DNA of 64,000 nt from Phaeodactylum tricornutum CCAP 1055/1 (taxonomy: Eukaryota > Bacillariophyta > Bacillariophyceae > Surirellales > Neidiaceae), in NCBI RefSeq assembly GCF_000150955.2, contig NC_011675.1, positions 574,230-638,229 on the forward strand, in the 5' to 3' direction. Positions 20,709 through 31,500 of the stretch are shown here, one piece after another (within the stretch, counting starts at the first letter, position 1; the number at the start of each line of letters is the position of its first letter). Made by a program: the position numbers and the translations under genes. Below the pieces are notes generated by a model. That model saw only the letters and a program-made list of their open reading frames with translations, had not been told where the DNA came from and did not search any database.

Positions 20709-22763
20709 ATGCTTCCATTTCATATGCGTCCTCCTGCATATGGAGCGAAGTTGAAAAAGAAACGCCAGCATACATCATCGGTCGACTTGGATTCAATTCA
20801 TCCCTACCGAGATGGCGGCCCACTCCAACGCGCCATTCAGGATGATTTACTGGACGTTCGGCCCTTATTTTGCGATTCGGTGGCAAGCCTGTCTGAAGGA
20901 TGCAACGTTCACCATCCGAATGGAGCGGCGTTTGCCATTTACAAAGCAGTGTTCGGCTCGGCAAAGTTGGCTCTTCTGCATACGCGGGTAGTACCTTGTA
21001 GAGTCGACCGCGAAGCCTACACGCAGCTTTTGTACGCCGCGTCGTTCAACCTACTGCATAAAAGTTTTTGTGAGAAAACCTTCGAATTCACGCATGCGGC
21101 GTTTGCCCTGTTCTCATTGTTCGTATTGTACCACACGTGTCCTCTAGACACCGTACCACCGATTGCAGGCTCCAACAAAGACGAACGTTTGGAGATGTTT
21201 CCACTGGGGATTCGAGATCCTCAGAATCCCCGAAGGCTCTACCAGCGAGCATTTCACCAAAGAATCCGAATCGACCAGCTGCACTATGAATACTTGGACA
21301 GGCTTCGTGACATAGCGCTGGCACAAATCGGAAAATGTGAAGAACGAAAATGGCAAGCGGACTTGGATCGGGTCACGGCCGCTGTGAACATAGCACCACC
21401 AAGTTGTGAGTGCTCATTGGCGACTGATGTGGTTGCTGTTCTCGATCGGCTAAGGGAGAATTTTGAGTTTTGCTCGTATACTGGCCCAATGGGTTTGGAG
21501 GCTCTAGCTGGTCATTCCGCGTACCCTTTCCCTGAATCCAAAGTTGCATGGTCTACACTGGGACGGTATTCTTCTTTTGATACCACGCATAATACATCAG
21601 AGTTCTCTTCGGGGAACCCCTGCGAGTCTAAAGAATGGCACGCAGATCTGCAGAACAGTTTAGACAACTATCTAGTCTGCCTTCAGTCGATCCGACTACC
21701 TCCTGTGAATCAGGGCACAAACATCAAGTTCAAGCGTATACGTGAAGGACTACTTGGAATATTTAAAAAGACGCGCTCTACCGATTTTCTATCAAAACTT
21801 TCGGATATTTTGCATGGACGACAGAATGCTTTATCAATATATGTCAAACCGCAAACTGTTTCATTTGGCTCCATTATTCATATCGAGAACGCTGTGCAGC
21901 AGAACGCTGAGAGGAAACAGTCCCCAGGAAACGAAACGGAGCGGATCTCTGAACAGGTACTTTTAGCAGACAGGGAACACTGGGGCACAGATCTTGGGCC
22001 ATCCTTTGAGCTCCTTCTTCCAAGCAATATCTCGCCTGAAATGCAAAGAAGTCTGCAGGATGCTTTCGAGACCTTGCTAGATCGCAAAGAAGGTTATGCC
22101 CAGCAGCAGGCAATGACTTTGGCTTCCCTTGACGAAGTTTCTACAGCTGGGGAACTTTCGACTTTGGGGAGGTCGATGGAGAGCTCCACGACACTGGGGG
22201 TCGGTCAAGGTGCTTTGCAGGCGTTGTTGTCCAAAGCTAGTGAAGCTGTAGAGGATGTGAGGCACCAGAGCATACCGTTTGGAGGCTTCTTCTTATCCAC
22301 GGAGGAAGATGATGACATATCCACTCAACCAAGGAATGCTATGAATAAATACGGCGAGGCTGAGTCAATAGACGATGATGCCGTTTCAGTGGCTACCGAA
22401 AGCGTTGGACGAGCTGCTTTGGACAGGCTACTTTCAGCCGTTTGCCCACTTCCACCCACGCCAGCACACTCACGCCAATCCGTGACCCCCAGTCGCAAAG
22501 TTAACGCTAAGCGCAAACGATCGCTATCCTTTAGCCTAGCTGCAAGTACGCCACGCAAACGACCAGCGTTGAATCCATCCGGATTACCAACGAAGGACGA
22601 ATCGTCTACCAACGAGTCTTTGGGAGAAGGTAACACTGGGTACTCTACTGAGGACAGCGATGGGGATGATTCATTGCTTTCCGCCTTTTCGTCGGAATCA
22701 GGGACTACCGGACAAGGGAGCTCAGCTTTGAATGTGCTTTTGTCGACAGTCTTGCTAAAATAA
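20709..22763 (+). CDS. SNAPC1 (SNAP43)-like snRNA-activating complex subunit, tentative
   Basis: 684 aa in a single exon from the first in-frame ATG. The N-terminal third has the length and pattern of the SNAPC1 domain: FAIYKAVFGSAKLALLHTRV, LLYAASFNLLHKSFCEKTF, then the helix FALFSLFVLYHTCPL, a proline-rich spacer, and FHQRIRIDQLHYEYLDRLRD. SNAPc binds proximal sequence elements and recruits RNA polymerase II or III to snRNA genes. The remaining 450 residues are low in complexity and Ser/Glu-rich. They contain a basic patch (KVNAKRKRSLSF, TPRKRPAL) suited to nuclear import and three copies of a short motif AL..LLS (near 22210, 22420 and 22730), the last one at the C-terminus. Assignment rests on fold-level similarity by eye and is moderate. 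Confidence 0.55.
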   Translation: MLPFHMRPPAYGAKLKKKRQHTSSVDLDSIHPYRDGGPLQRAIQDDLLDVRPLFCDSVASLSEGCNVHHPNGAAFAIYKAVFGSAKLALLHTRVVPCRVDREAYTQLLYAASFNLLHKSFCEKTFEFTHAAFALFSLFVLYHTCPLDTVPPIAGSNKDERLEMFPLGIRDPQNPRRLYQRAFHQRIRIDQLHYEYLDRLRDIALAQIGKCEERKWQADLDRVTAAVNIAPPSCECSLATDVVAVLDRLRENFEFCSYTGPMGLEALAGHSAYPFPESKVAWSTLGRYSSFDTTHNTSEFSSGNPCESKEWHADLQNSLDNYLVCLQSIRLPPVNQGTNIKFKRIREGLLGIFKKTRSTDFLSKLSDILHGRQNALSIYVKPQTVSFGSIIHIENAVQQNAERKQSPGNETERISEQVLLADREHWGTDLGPSFELLLPSNISPEMQRSLQDAFETLLDRKEGYAQQQAMTLASLDEVSTAGELSTLGRSMESSTTLGVGQGALQALLSKASEAVEDVRHQSIPFGGFFLSTEEDDDISTQPRNAMNKYGEAESIDDDAVSVATESVGRAALDRLLSAVCPLPPTPAHSRQSVTPSRKVNAKRKRSLSFSLAASTPRKRPALNPSGLPTKDESSTNESLGEGNTGYSTEDSDGDDSLLSAFSSESGTTGQGSSALNVLLSTVLLK

Positions 22764-22952
22764 GGGGCGATGTGACTCAGCACTCAATTTGCAGTTGGAA
22801 CAAGTTAATGAGAAGGAGTATCTACTCATGTAAGGGAAAAACCATGTTGTTAATTATCTATATAGGAACAGATTCTTATCGTTGTGCTCTTGCCGTTTTC
22901 GAATAGCTGAATTTCGTTCGGTTTTTTTAATGTAAAGCCAAGTCAATATGAA

Positions 22953-24100
22953 TCATTCATTATCCGACCGTTGGTCTAGCGGCAATCCGGACAGCATGAC
23001 CTTACGAACTTCGGCTGCAAGCTCGGCCTCGGTCTTGCCTTTGCATTCAATCGGATCGTGGACGATGACTTTGGTGATGCCGTGGCCTGATCGGAAGGGA
23101 AACATCCAGTGTGCCGGCATCATCTTGTTGGCGCCGACAATGGACAACGGGATGATGGGAGCACCAGCCTTGTAGGCCATTTTGAAAGCCCCATTCTTAA
23201 AGGGGAGAACCTTGCCGGTACGAGAGCGAGTGCCTTCGGGAAAGGTGCATAGATGGACACCGTCTTTGAGATATTGAATACCAGTTTTCAAAGTTTTGAG
23301 CTGCGACTTGCGGTCCGTACGATCCACCATGACGTGCCCACCGAGGTAAATAGCTTTGCCGAGGGCCGGGACCTTACTGAGTTCTTTTTTTGCAATGATT
23401 TTGTAGTTTCTCCAGCCAATCGTGGAGCCCAGGTAGGGTATATCCATCCAGGAATTGTGATTGGCCACAAACATGGCGGGACGGCCTCTGATAAGGACAA
23501 ACGACGTGAGCGAGAGACGGTCCGCAGATGAAGTCATAATCAGCCAAATATTACCCCATCGATATAGTTGACATCCCCTTCCAGGTGAGGCACTTACTCT
23601 TTGTAAAAGCTTTGCAAAATCTCCATGTTTTCCGCTTTGGGCCAGCATCGGGTGAGTGTCAAGAGTGTCGCTCCCCACAGATGATTCAAAAAGACGGGAA
23701 TCCTCCGTTGCCGGTCGAATCGATTGCGTGTGAGAGCGTAAACGAGTTGCATCGTCGTCAGGGCAATAAACCATGGGATGCTCAATAGAATGGATACGAG
23801 TGCACAATAAATGGCAAAGGGATTGAGCGCACCGATTGGTGTGTCAAAGGCGAGCCGACCGCCTTCACGACGCAAGAGGGCGCGACGTTCCCGTTTTTTT
23901 CGTTGCATGGGCGACAAAGTGGCGTCATTTTGGTTGTTGTCGTCCGTAACGACGGACGAGGAAGCTGCCGATGTCCATAGTTGCGTTCGAGATGAAGGTT
24001 GGGTAAAGCGTGGGACTTGTGGTTGCGTCGGAGCAAAGGCCGACACCGAAACCCCGACGCAGCAGACGCCAAGTACTGTTGGGGAGAACGATAGTCTCAT
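22953..24100 (-). CDS. ATS2: Plastid 1-acyl-sn-glycerol-3-phosphate acyltransferase (LPAAT)
   Basis: Exons 24100-23598 and 23487-22953 (110 bp intron) give 345 aa. The enzyme acylates lysophosphatidate to phosphatidate, the second acylation of glycerolipid synthesis. The N-terminus is a model bipartite signal: hydrophobic LSFSPTVLGVCCVGVS, then the ASAFAP-type site VSAFAPTQPQVP and a Ser/Thr/Arg-rich transit peptide, so it should act in the plastid. Residues about 80-115 are hydrophobic (FAIYCALVSILLSIPWFIAL). The PlsC motifs are all present: block I NHNSWMD (catalytic His and Asp), the arginine-bearing HVMVDRTDR region, block III FPEGTRSRTG, and block IV APIIPLSIVG. The gene is head-to-head with a plastid-targeted lipase-like gene. 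Confidence 0.92.
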
Positions 24101-24644
24101 TGTTGGTAAACAGTTGCGTTTCTACTACACAAACAATGACAGAAGTCCTCTACGTTTATTGCTTGTTCCTAACAGTAGGTCACTGATTGTACTACAGACT
24201 GTGTTGAGAGTTGGCTTCTTGCTTTGTGGCAAAGGAAAGGGGGTTGCACGCGTCCCGGTACCTACTTGCCAACGAAGGCGTCGTCGACAATGGTGTCGTC
24301 ATCGTCTTGGCCGTCCGTTGGTTTGCTCTGTTGGACTGTTAAAGGAGGGTAAGGGGCGGGCTCTCGCGTGGTGTGACTACGATTTGATTCGATTGGATCA
24401 CAAACAATACGTATGTTTTTTGTCGTAGCGCCATGTTTACTAGGAATGCGATCCCTCACACTGTGTCGTACGTGACTGAACAGAGATCTGCCAGTCGTGG
24501 GCGAAAAAGGGGGCATCGAATTTGCAACGTGAGACTCGAGATTTGTCTGTCGTTTTGAGAGGTTCGTTCACCCCTACGGAACACACATTGTCAGGAATTA
24601 GCCGCAACAACACCAACCTTTCGCTCTCTCTCTAGTGGCAGGCA
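24101..24644. other. Divergent upstream region of the plastid LPAAT and lipase-like genes
   Basis: A shared 5' region of two plastid lipid-type genes. It contains an 84-codon minus-strand ORF (24262-24516) ending just before a possible donor GTAGGT; this could be a 5' leader exon of LPAAT or chance. A pyrimidine tract (CTCTCTCTCT) lies at about 24622-24634, just before the lipase start. Confidence 0.35.
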
Positions 24645-25745
24645 ATGGCTCGAGTCCTTCGGGTAGCCGCCGCATGGTGGAGTCTGACGGCAGTGAACGG
24701 CTTTCAATCCACGGTGCCGCAAAGCACGACCCGACCAATCGTTCACGCCCCCAGAACCTCTGATACTGTCCTCGGGGCGTCGTTGTCGTCCACGCCGGAA
24801 AACAAAAAGAACCAGCCATCCACCATACAGACTCCATACAACGAGACGGGGAAACTCGGCAAACTGGAACGCGTCGCACTGCTCGTTTGTCCGGCCCAAT
24901 TCTGCGTCCCGGATGATTACGCCGTACTCTTTGAGAATTTGCGAGCGTTGTCGTCGGACGACGCGGCGACCCTGGCTTGGCCAAGGATCGGAACCTGCGT
25001 GGTGGCTCCACTTCCACGGACCGAGTGGATCCGTGTCGCACGCCAGCTCCCGACTCGAGCCTTTTGGGACGCCCGTTTGCCCGTCCATTCGACCCTCGAT
25101 TGGTACTTTGACGCTATCGAAAAGGGACTCGCGCAAATATTTGCACAAGAAGGGGAAGATGTTCGGATCTGCATTGTGGGACACTCCATTGGAGGTTGGG
25201 TTGCCCGTGCTTATCTGGGTGGATTGGGGCGGACCAGTTCGGCTGTTTATCGGTTGGCCTCGACACAGGTATCGTCCTTGATCACTTTAGGCACTCCGCA
25301 CGTTTCTCCCGAGCTGGCCTTGGTCGATCAAACTCGAGGATTGTTGCGGGAGATCGCCGACGCCGAATCCTGTAGTCCCGAAACTTTGGCCGCCCGTGGG
25401 ATCGACGTGACGTGTGTCTGCAGCCAAGGACTAGACGGCAATTTCTGGACGACAAATGTGGAAGAACTCGTAGCCGCTAGTTCGTACTGGCCCTTATCGG
25501 GATCCTTCCGGGGAGCCGGCGACGGCATTGTGCCTTTGAGTCTGGCATTTATGGAAGAACCGTCACGCCGGATTGTTGTGGAGTCTTGCGGTGCCACCAT
25601 GCTACCCGTCCGACATTCCCACGTCGTCCCCACACCGTGGAATCTATGGAACGGGTACGCCCCCTCCATTATATTACCCGACACCACCTTCCCTTCCTAC
25701 GTATCTAAAGGTGTTGTGGCTCAATGGGCGCAATACATTCGGTGA
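24645..25745 (+). CDS. Plastid-targeted alpha/beta-hydrolase (lipase-like, PGAP1/DUF676 type)
   Basis: 366 aa in a single exon. The N-terminus MARVLRVAAAWWSLTAVNGF followed by QSTVPQSTTRP reads as a signal peptide with a Phe cleavage site and a Ser/Thr-rich transit peptide. The nucleophile elbow is ICIVGHSIGGWVARAYLGG near residue 180. Later, SLITLGTPHVSPE is typical of lipase-type hydrolases such as PGAP1-like proteins, GAGDGIVPLSLAF carries the probable catalytic Asp, and RHSHVVPTPWNLWNG the probable His. A triad Ser-Asp-His is therefore intact. It probably cleaves an acyl ester in plastid lipids; substrate is inference. It is divergent from the plastid LPAAT. Confidence 0.82.
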   Translation: MARVLRVAAAWWSLTAVNGFQSTVPQSTTRPIVHAPRTSDTVLGASLSSTPENKKNQPSTIQTPYNETGKLGKLERVALLVCPAQFCVPDDYAVLFENLRALSSDDAATLAWPRIGTCVVAPLPRTEWIRVARQLPTRAFWDARLPVHSTLDWYFDAIEKGLAQIFAQEGEDVRICIVGHSIGGWVARAYLGGLGRTSSAVYRLASTQVSSLITLGTPHVSPELALVDQTRGLLREIADAESCSPETLAARGIDVTCVCSQGLDGNFWTTNVEELVAASSYWPLSGSFRGAGDGIVPLSLAFMEEPSRRIVVESCGATMLPVRHSHVVPTPWNLWNGYAPSIILPDTTFPSYVSKGVVAQWAQYIR

Positions 25746-25874
25746 CGAACAGGTGTCTAAACATTTAGAGAGAAAAATCACAAATTAAAAAGTAACCAAC
25801 TACCATGGTTGCGCCCCCTGGCGGCGCACCTATACTGACAACACTGCTGTCACAATTAGAGACTGCTAGAGTAT

Positions 25875-27388
25875 TTAAAAGGCAATATTGTTTTGCTGGA
25901 GCTTCTTTTCCAAAAATGCGATTCGTTTGTTGGCGTCGTCCAGCTCTTTCGCCAAGCTCGAAACCGTTTTGAAGGCCTTTTTGGGTACCACTACGCTGTG
26001 GCCGTTGGTTGCTCGGTCGGCGGGGTTCAGTGACACCGTGACGGGATCTTTAGAGGAGCCTTCCAACCATTCGTGACAGCCGTGTGCGGGCGTGGAGGAG
26101 GCCGTCGGGGGGTTAATGTCGTCTTGAAAGGCGTCCGACTTGCGTGGGACCATAAAGTTCAGGGGTTGTACGCCGGCACTGTTCGTGACCTTGAGGATGC
26201 GCATGGTTTCGTGCTTCATGACGTCCAAGCCGCGCTTGGGCACCGCGCAGTAACCCTTGCCTGGCGTGTTGGAGCGGAATCCGTCGTTGAGTTTGAAAAT
26301 GTAAGGTTCCTTGTCTTCGTATTCGTAGAGGCGGACGACGCCGTCGCCTTTGCCACAAAGGTACATGACGGCGGTATCGGCGTCCCACAGGGGGATCATG
26401 GCGCCGGCGGCGGTATCGATGGATTCCGTGTGCAGTGGCTTGTCGAGATTCTTGAGGTCCCATACTTTGATTTCGCGGGAGCTTTGTTTAGAGGCCCCAC
26501 AGGTGAACATTTTTCCGCTGTCGTTGACGTAAACGATTTTGACCGACTTGACTCCTTGGTGGGCTTGGAAGGAGGCGGCTTCCATTCCCGTGCGTCCGTC
26601 GCAGAGTCGTACCATTTTGTCTTTACAACTAAAGGCGTACTGGTCGCCCTTGACGTCCCATACTATATCGTGTACAAGGTTGTCGATTGCGTCAAAGGAG
26701 CTGACGGCTTGGCTATTTTCGACGTCCCATACTTTGACCGTGTGGTCGGCAGCGGTGGAGAGGAGGGTGTTGTTGGCCGTGGGGTGGAAGCGCAGTAGGG
26801 TAACCTTTTTGCTATGCCCGGTCAAATCGACGAGACTTTCGGTGAGTGACTTTCCCGCGCGGGCGTTGCCCTTGTCGTCGGTGGGTTCCCAGTCGTCGGG
26901 AATGTTCCAGAGCTTAATGTTGGTGTCTTCGGAGGCGGTGGCCATCATGCTGTCGTCGAAGGGGTTCCAATCAATGTCGAGGACGGCGCCGGAATGGCCC
27001 GACACGTACTGCGAGGTGGAAATGTCGAAACGCCCGGGCCGATCGAGGCGATTGACAATGACTGGTCCCCCACCACCCGCCATACCGACGGCAAAGTATT
27101 TGGCGGACGCTTTGATGTACTGCTGGTCCCCCGTGACGGTGGAGAGTCGGAAATCCGTCCAGCATTCCTGTACGAGAGACGGGAAAGGGAAACCAGGATG
27201 GTGAGAGGCGCAACGACGTGAAACGGAATTTGGACACGTGCAGACTTTGCTGACTGTGAGTGTGCCTCGTGGGAGTCTGGAAAGTCATTGTTGTCGTCGG
27301 CTTCGTCGTCCTCGCTGGTGTCACGTACCTCTACCTTGGGTTGATCGCAAAAGACGTGCCGGTATTTGCTGGATCTAATTTTGAACAT
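25875..27388 (-). CDS. Coronin (WD40 actin-binding protein)
   Basis: Exons 27388-27329 and 27167-25875 (161 bp intron, phase 0) give 450 aa. Exon 1 begins MFKIRSSKYRHVFCDQPKVE, the typical coronin N-terminus; exon 2 continues ECWTDFRLSTVTGDQQYIKA. WD repeats follow: LDIDWNPFDDSMMATASED, LLRFHPTANNTLLSTAADHT, DIVWDVKGDQYAFSCKDKMV and IKVWDLKNLDKPLHTESID, then the coronin-specific extension (YCAVPKRGLDVMKHETMRIL). A short unique region precedes a C-terminal coiled coil (SSLAKELDDANKRIAFLEKK). Coronins remodel branched actin with Arp2/3 and cofilin. The WD domain and coiled coil match the usual short coronin of about 450 aa. A 241-codon antisense ORF across it is a shadow. Confidence 0.95.
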
Positions 27389-28502
27389 GTTGGTGTGGGT
27401 TCGTCGAGACTCTGATTGAGAGGGTGTGGCAAAACTGGTAGGCAGGGTGTGGGTAGTCACGGGAGTGTTTGTTTCCTCTCTAGACGAGACGAGAGAGATA
27501 CCGACCGACTACCGAATGACAGGAGTAATAGTCTTGTATACTGACAGTTTCGAACGTGTCGAATTAATCCCCACAATGTGTTGGCGTTGGACTTGGAATT
27601 GACAGTGACTTGAAACTGACTGTGAGAGACAGGCAGGGCGGCGACCCGTTTGAATACGGAGGAAAATGTCCCAGAGGTGTAGGGTCCGAAAACGTCGTAA
27701 GTCCCCCTTCACTCGAACGTGTCGTGTCGTTGGTGGGTAGCTCGGGTCGAGGTTGCCGTGCGAGTCGGCTGTACCAGGGACAGGCACCGGACCGAACTAA
27801 CAGTAAACTGGAACCCCTTTCCGATCCGGCGCCAGAGTCATTGTACCGTTCCCAACAATGACTCTCCAAAGTCTCGTTCCCTGGGGATTTGCAATTCGAG
27901 TCGATCGATGGCCGCGTGCGTTCTCTATAATGCAGTAGTGTGGGTCCACTACTCCAAATCAACGGGCGTCCCCGCGCTGGTCCGGCCACCGGATTGAGAA
28001 GACGACATTCCTACAATCATGACAAACGTCCGTCCAACGGAAATCTAGCCGTTGAAACGCGAGCGTGCGGAAACAACTCCTACTACCAACAGACAGACAC
28101 AGAATCAAATCTCGATTGGCTATGGGCTACGGGAGGATTGGCACTCGATGGCGCGAATTCGTGCGACGGACAGAGCGGACCCGGAAGGGCGTCCATGCTC
28201 GCTCACTCGGTGCAGGCAATATCTGTAGTACGAACGTTGCCGTACGGTTCAAGTACGCTTACGGTTGGTTGCTTACCTACTGCCGCGGTAGAGGAACCGC
28301 GCGTGGACCTCCACCGCAAATCCTCCGATGGGCGTCGGTCACGCACACGGGTTGGTCTCTGTCTCTCTCTCCGCTCGTCTCCATTGTCTTTGCCTTTCGG
28401 TACAAGTAGTGCTTTCTAGAATTACACACGCACACATACACGTTTGTATCGTTTCCCATTCCATTGCATCCCGAACCGACCGACGCGTCTGTAGTTACCA
28501 CC
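27389..28502. other. Long divergent upstream region of coronin and Nup155
   Basis: 1.1 kb between two divergent genes. It has many overlapping short ORFs on both strands but none with recognisable features. A CT-rich run at about 28350-28375 and a CA-rich run at 28423-28441 sit just upstream of Nup155. I see no RNA gene. Confidence 0.45.
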
Positions 28503-31500
28503 ATGGTGTCCTCCCAATCGAACCGACCACCGGGACACGTTCCGTACGCGCCGCCACAGCAGACGCTCGACGCGTACTGGCGGGACGACTTTCGTCCCTT
28601 GCACGCCGCGGGACGCGCCGTCCTACGGGCCTTACGGGACGACGAAGCGGCGCCAGACGCGGACTTGTACCGACGCGTGGCGTCGAGTGGGAGTCCGGGA
28701 GCAGCGGGCTACTACCACGCCGGCGGCGGTGGCGTGCCGACGTCGCCCCGTCCCACGACAACCTCCGCGTACGCACCGACGCACGGAGCCGTCGCTCCAC
28801 CCGTCGCGGCTCTCCGGCACTTGCGCTCCGTGCCTCTGTCACCGATACTCCGACAGCAGTTGCAAAAGACGAAACGGGGATCGCTCATGGGATTGCTCCG
28901 GGAAGCCAATTTGGCTTGGATGTCTTCGGATGATAAGCTCTTTTTGTGGAGCACTCGCGCCGGCGCCAATGGATCCTCTTTTTGCAGCTTTGTGACTCCC
29001 AGTGGACAGTCGATCGTGTCTGTAGGGATTGCTCCACCCAAAAAGGGTCAGTACTGTGCCTGACTGTGCCGGTGATGATAGTGCATTATCGTTGGTGTTG
29101 CTAGTGTTGTTACCGTTTCGACGCAAACACGATTTTACGGTACCAATTTCTCCTTCTTACCATTTCTTCTTCTGGCTTCGGTAGGCGTGTTTAAATCAAA
29201 CGTACAATGGTGCTTGATTGTCACCACTTTGGACGAAATCCTCTTGTGCGCCTTGGCTCGTACGACAGAGACTGATGCTTCTGGAGCCGCTAGTTTCGAT
29301 CACGGACCCGACCGGGCTCTCCAGCTCGTCCCCACTTCCTTTACCATGCCCACCGACATGGTTCGTATGTTGTCCGTCGTGGGAACACCCACGGGACGGA
29401 TCTTTCTCGGTGGCGAAGACGGTTGTGTTTACGAAGTTACGTACGAAATTGGACCGCTTTCGGATCCGCAGCAATTGCCACTCCACGATCGACTGGAACT
29501 CTTTTACGACGGTGACCTGGACCTCCCGTCCGTTGTAGAAGATCATCACGAGACAGCCGGGACGAGCTTCTTGGCACGGGGCAAGCGTCTGTGGTTCAGC
29601 GATGATCGCAATCACCAAACAACAGCTCGTCCGCGTAAGTGTCGGAAACTCAATCGCTCTTCCAACGTTTCGGCCGTAGCGAATGCGCTCCTACCTGATT
29701 TTCTCTTACAGGGAACCTCGGCCTTATTGGGGGGTAAAAACGCCACGGGCGGGGGGAAAATTGTACAAATGGTGGTCGACGCCGAACGGCAATGCCTGTA
29801 CACGCTAGCATCCAACGGTTGGATCGGTGCCTTTGATTTGGCCAAGAACGATGCCCTGCCCCTGACGGCTGCAGCAGATGTGGCCAAAACGGCACGACTT
29901 TACCTGGAAGCCGTCTCGCGGGGTCAAATGCTACCACCGTCTAGTCATCAGCGCTCCGTGGCTAAAATTAGTTTTCCCGGTGGCGGTAGCGCGGCCCAAG
30001 CTGGCGTGGGCGGCATGGAAGGCGCACGCACTATTCTTAAATTGGCGGAGGCCGACGCACCGCGACGCGCACGCCAAGACACGACGGGTGGCATCTTGCT
30101 ACCACGATCCATTCATGTAATTACTCGACGGGAAAGTTCTAGACTGACCCTGGTGGCCGTCACAGAGGGAGGGTTGCGACTATACCTGTCGTCTCTGTCC
30201 TCGCAAGTTTTGGCCAGTGGCCCAGTGGATGGATTCGGTCCGATAAGACCGTTGGCGCCGTCGACTCGGTTGACGCTCTGCCATGTTCGTGCACCACCTC
30301 CAGCAGATATGAAAGCGTCACAGGATAACGGGGCCGTCAACCTGAACATCAACGGCAGCGTTGCTCCGAAAATCGCTCGGGACAAGATACCTCGGGTTGA
30401 TGCAAGTTTCTATAGCCAGGGCGTTTTTGTGGTGGCCATGGAGCCACCGCTATCGTCCAACGAGTTGGCGGGCCGGCAGGTTGGTGATCAAATTCTGGCC
30501 ACCTGCCCTGATGCGATCGCGCGCTTGCCAGAAACGAACGACACCAACGGAATTCGTGAACTACAGGCCCTTTCAACAGTGTCCTTAAGCTCACAATCCT
30601 CTCAACAACTAGTGGCGCCAGGTGGTATCTGCGAAACTTTTTCTGTGCCCACAACTTCATCCTACGGCGAAACCGCCAGAAATGTCGATGCAATGCTTCC
30701 GGGTGGACTCGTGTGGGATATTGCTCCTATCACCGACGAAACCAGCGATCTTCTCTTGATGCTGAGCAGATCTCAGACTCCGTCTGATTCAGAGCTCGAC
30801 TTGGGAATACCTCCAACATTCTTTCCTCCTTCTAAGATTCGAGCCGACGTCTCGACGTCGAAGGAAATCCAACAGGCTACCAAGGGTACCATGGTTCACA
30901 GCAACTCTGTTGCCTCCGTCGCGCTGACGGTGGCGACGACCGCTGTTTGGAATCTTATGCTTTCCCGTCCACTTCGATACGGTATTACATACGACACATC
31001 GTCGCCGCTTCCCTCTCTGGGAAAAAGTCAGGGCCCTGAGTACAGGCTTTCGAAGAGAAATGCATCACAGGGATTCAGCGCGACAGCAAGTGAAAGAAGC
31101 GGTCGATACAACATATCTCCCTCCGCTACGTCTTCAGCCACAAGTATACCTCGTTCGGCTCGGCTTCGATCGTGGCTTTTACAACCACCAGTGGCCCCTT
31201 TGAATCAATTTGCAACACAGCATTTAGAGTCGGGAAGGGAGTTTGTAGTATTGAATGTGGGTGGCCTTCACTTCTTCGGCTTCAAGTCACTTATGTCGAG
31301 CTTGGTCAGTGTCTTGATGGCCGCCGGTGAAAATATAGTTCATGACTCGTCTATTACCAGCTTCTTTTCCAGCTATGGATACAAAGAGGGATGCGCTATG
31401 TGCCTTGCTATTGCCATTGGATCTGGACCAACCCCACAAGAAACTGGCGTCAGCGAACAGCTTCGGCGACGTGCGTGCGAGGCTGCTTTAGCCCGAGCTT

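Noticed and set aside
22325-22783. 152-codon minus-strand ORF over the end of the SNAPC1-like gene
   Set aside because: Shadow of a Ser-rich low-complexity tail.
24591-25184. 197-codon minus-strand ORF over the lipase-like gene
   Set aside because: Antisense to a gene with an intact catalytic triad and targeting signal; Arg/Gly-rich shadow.
26073-26798. 241-codon plus-strand ORF across coronin
   Set aside because: It is antisense to a clear WD40 gene and its composition mirrors the coronin codons; no motif.
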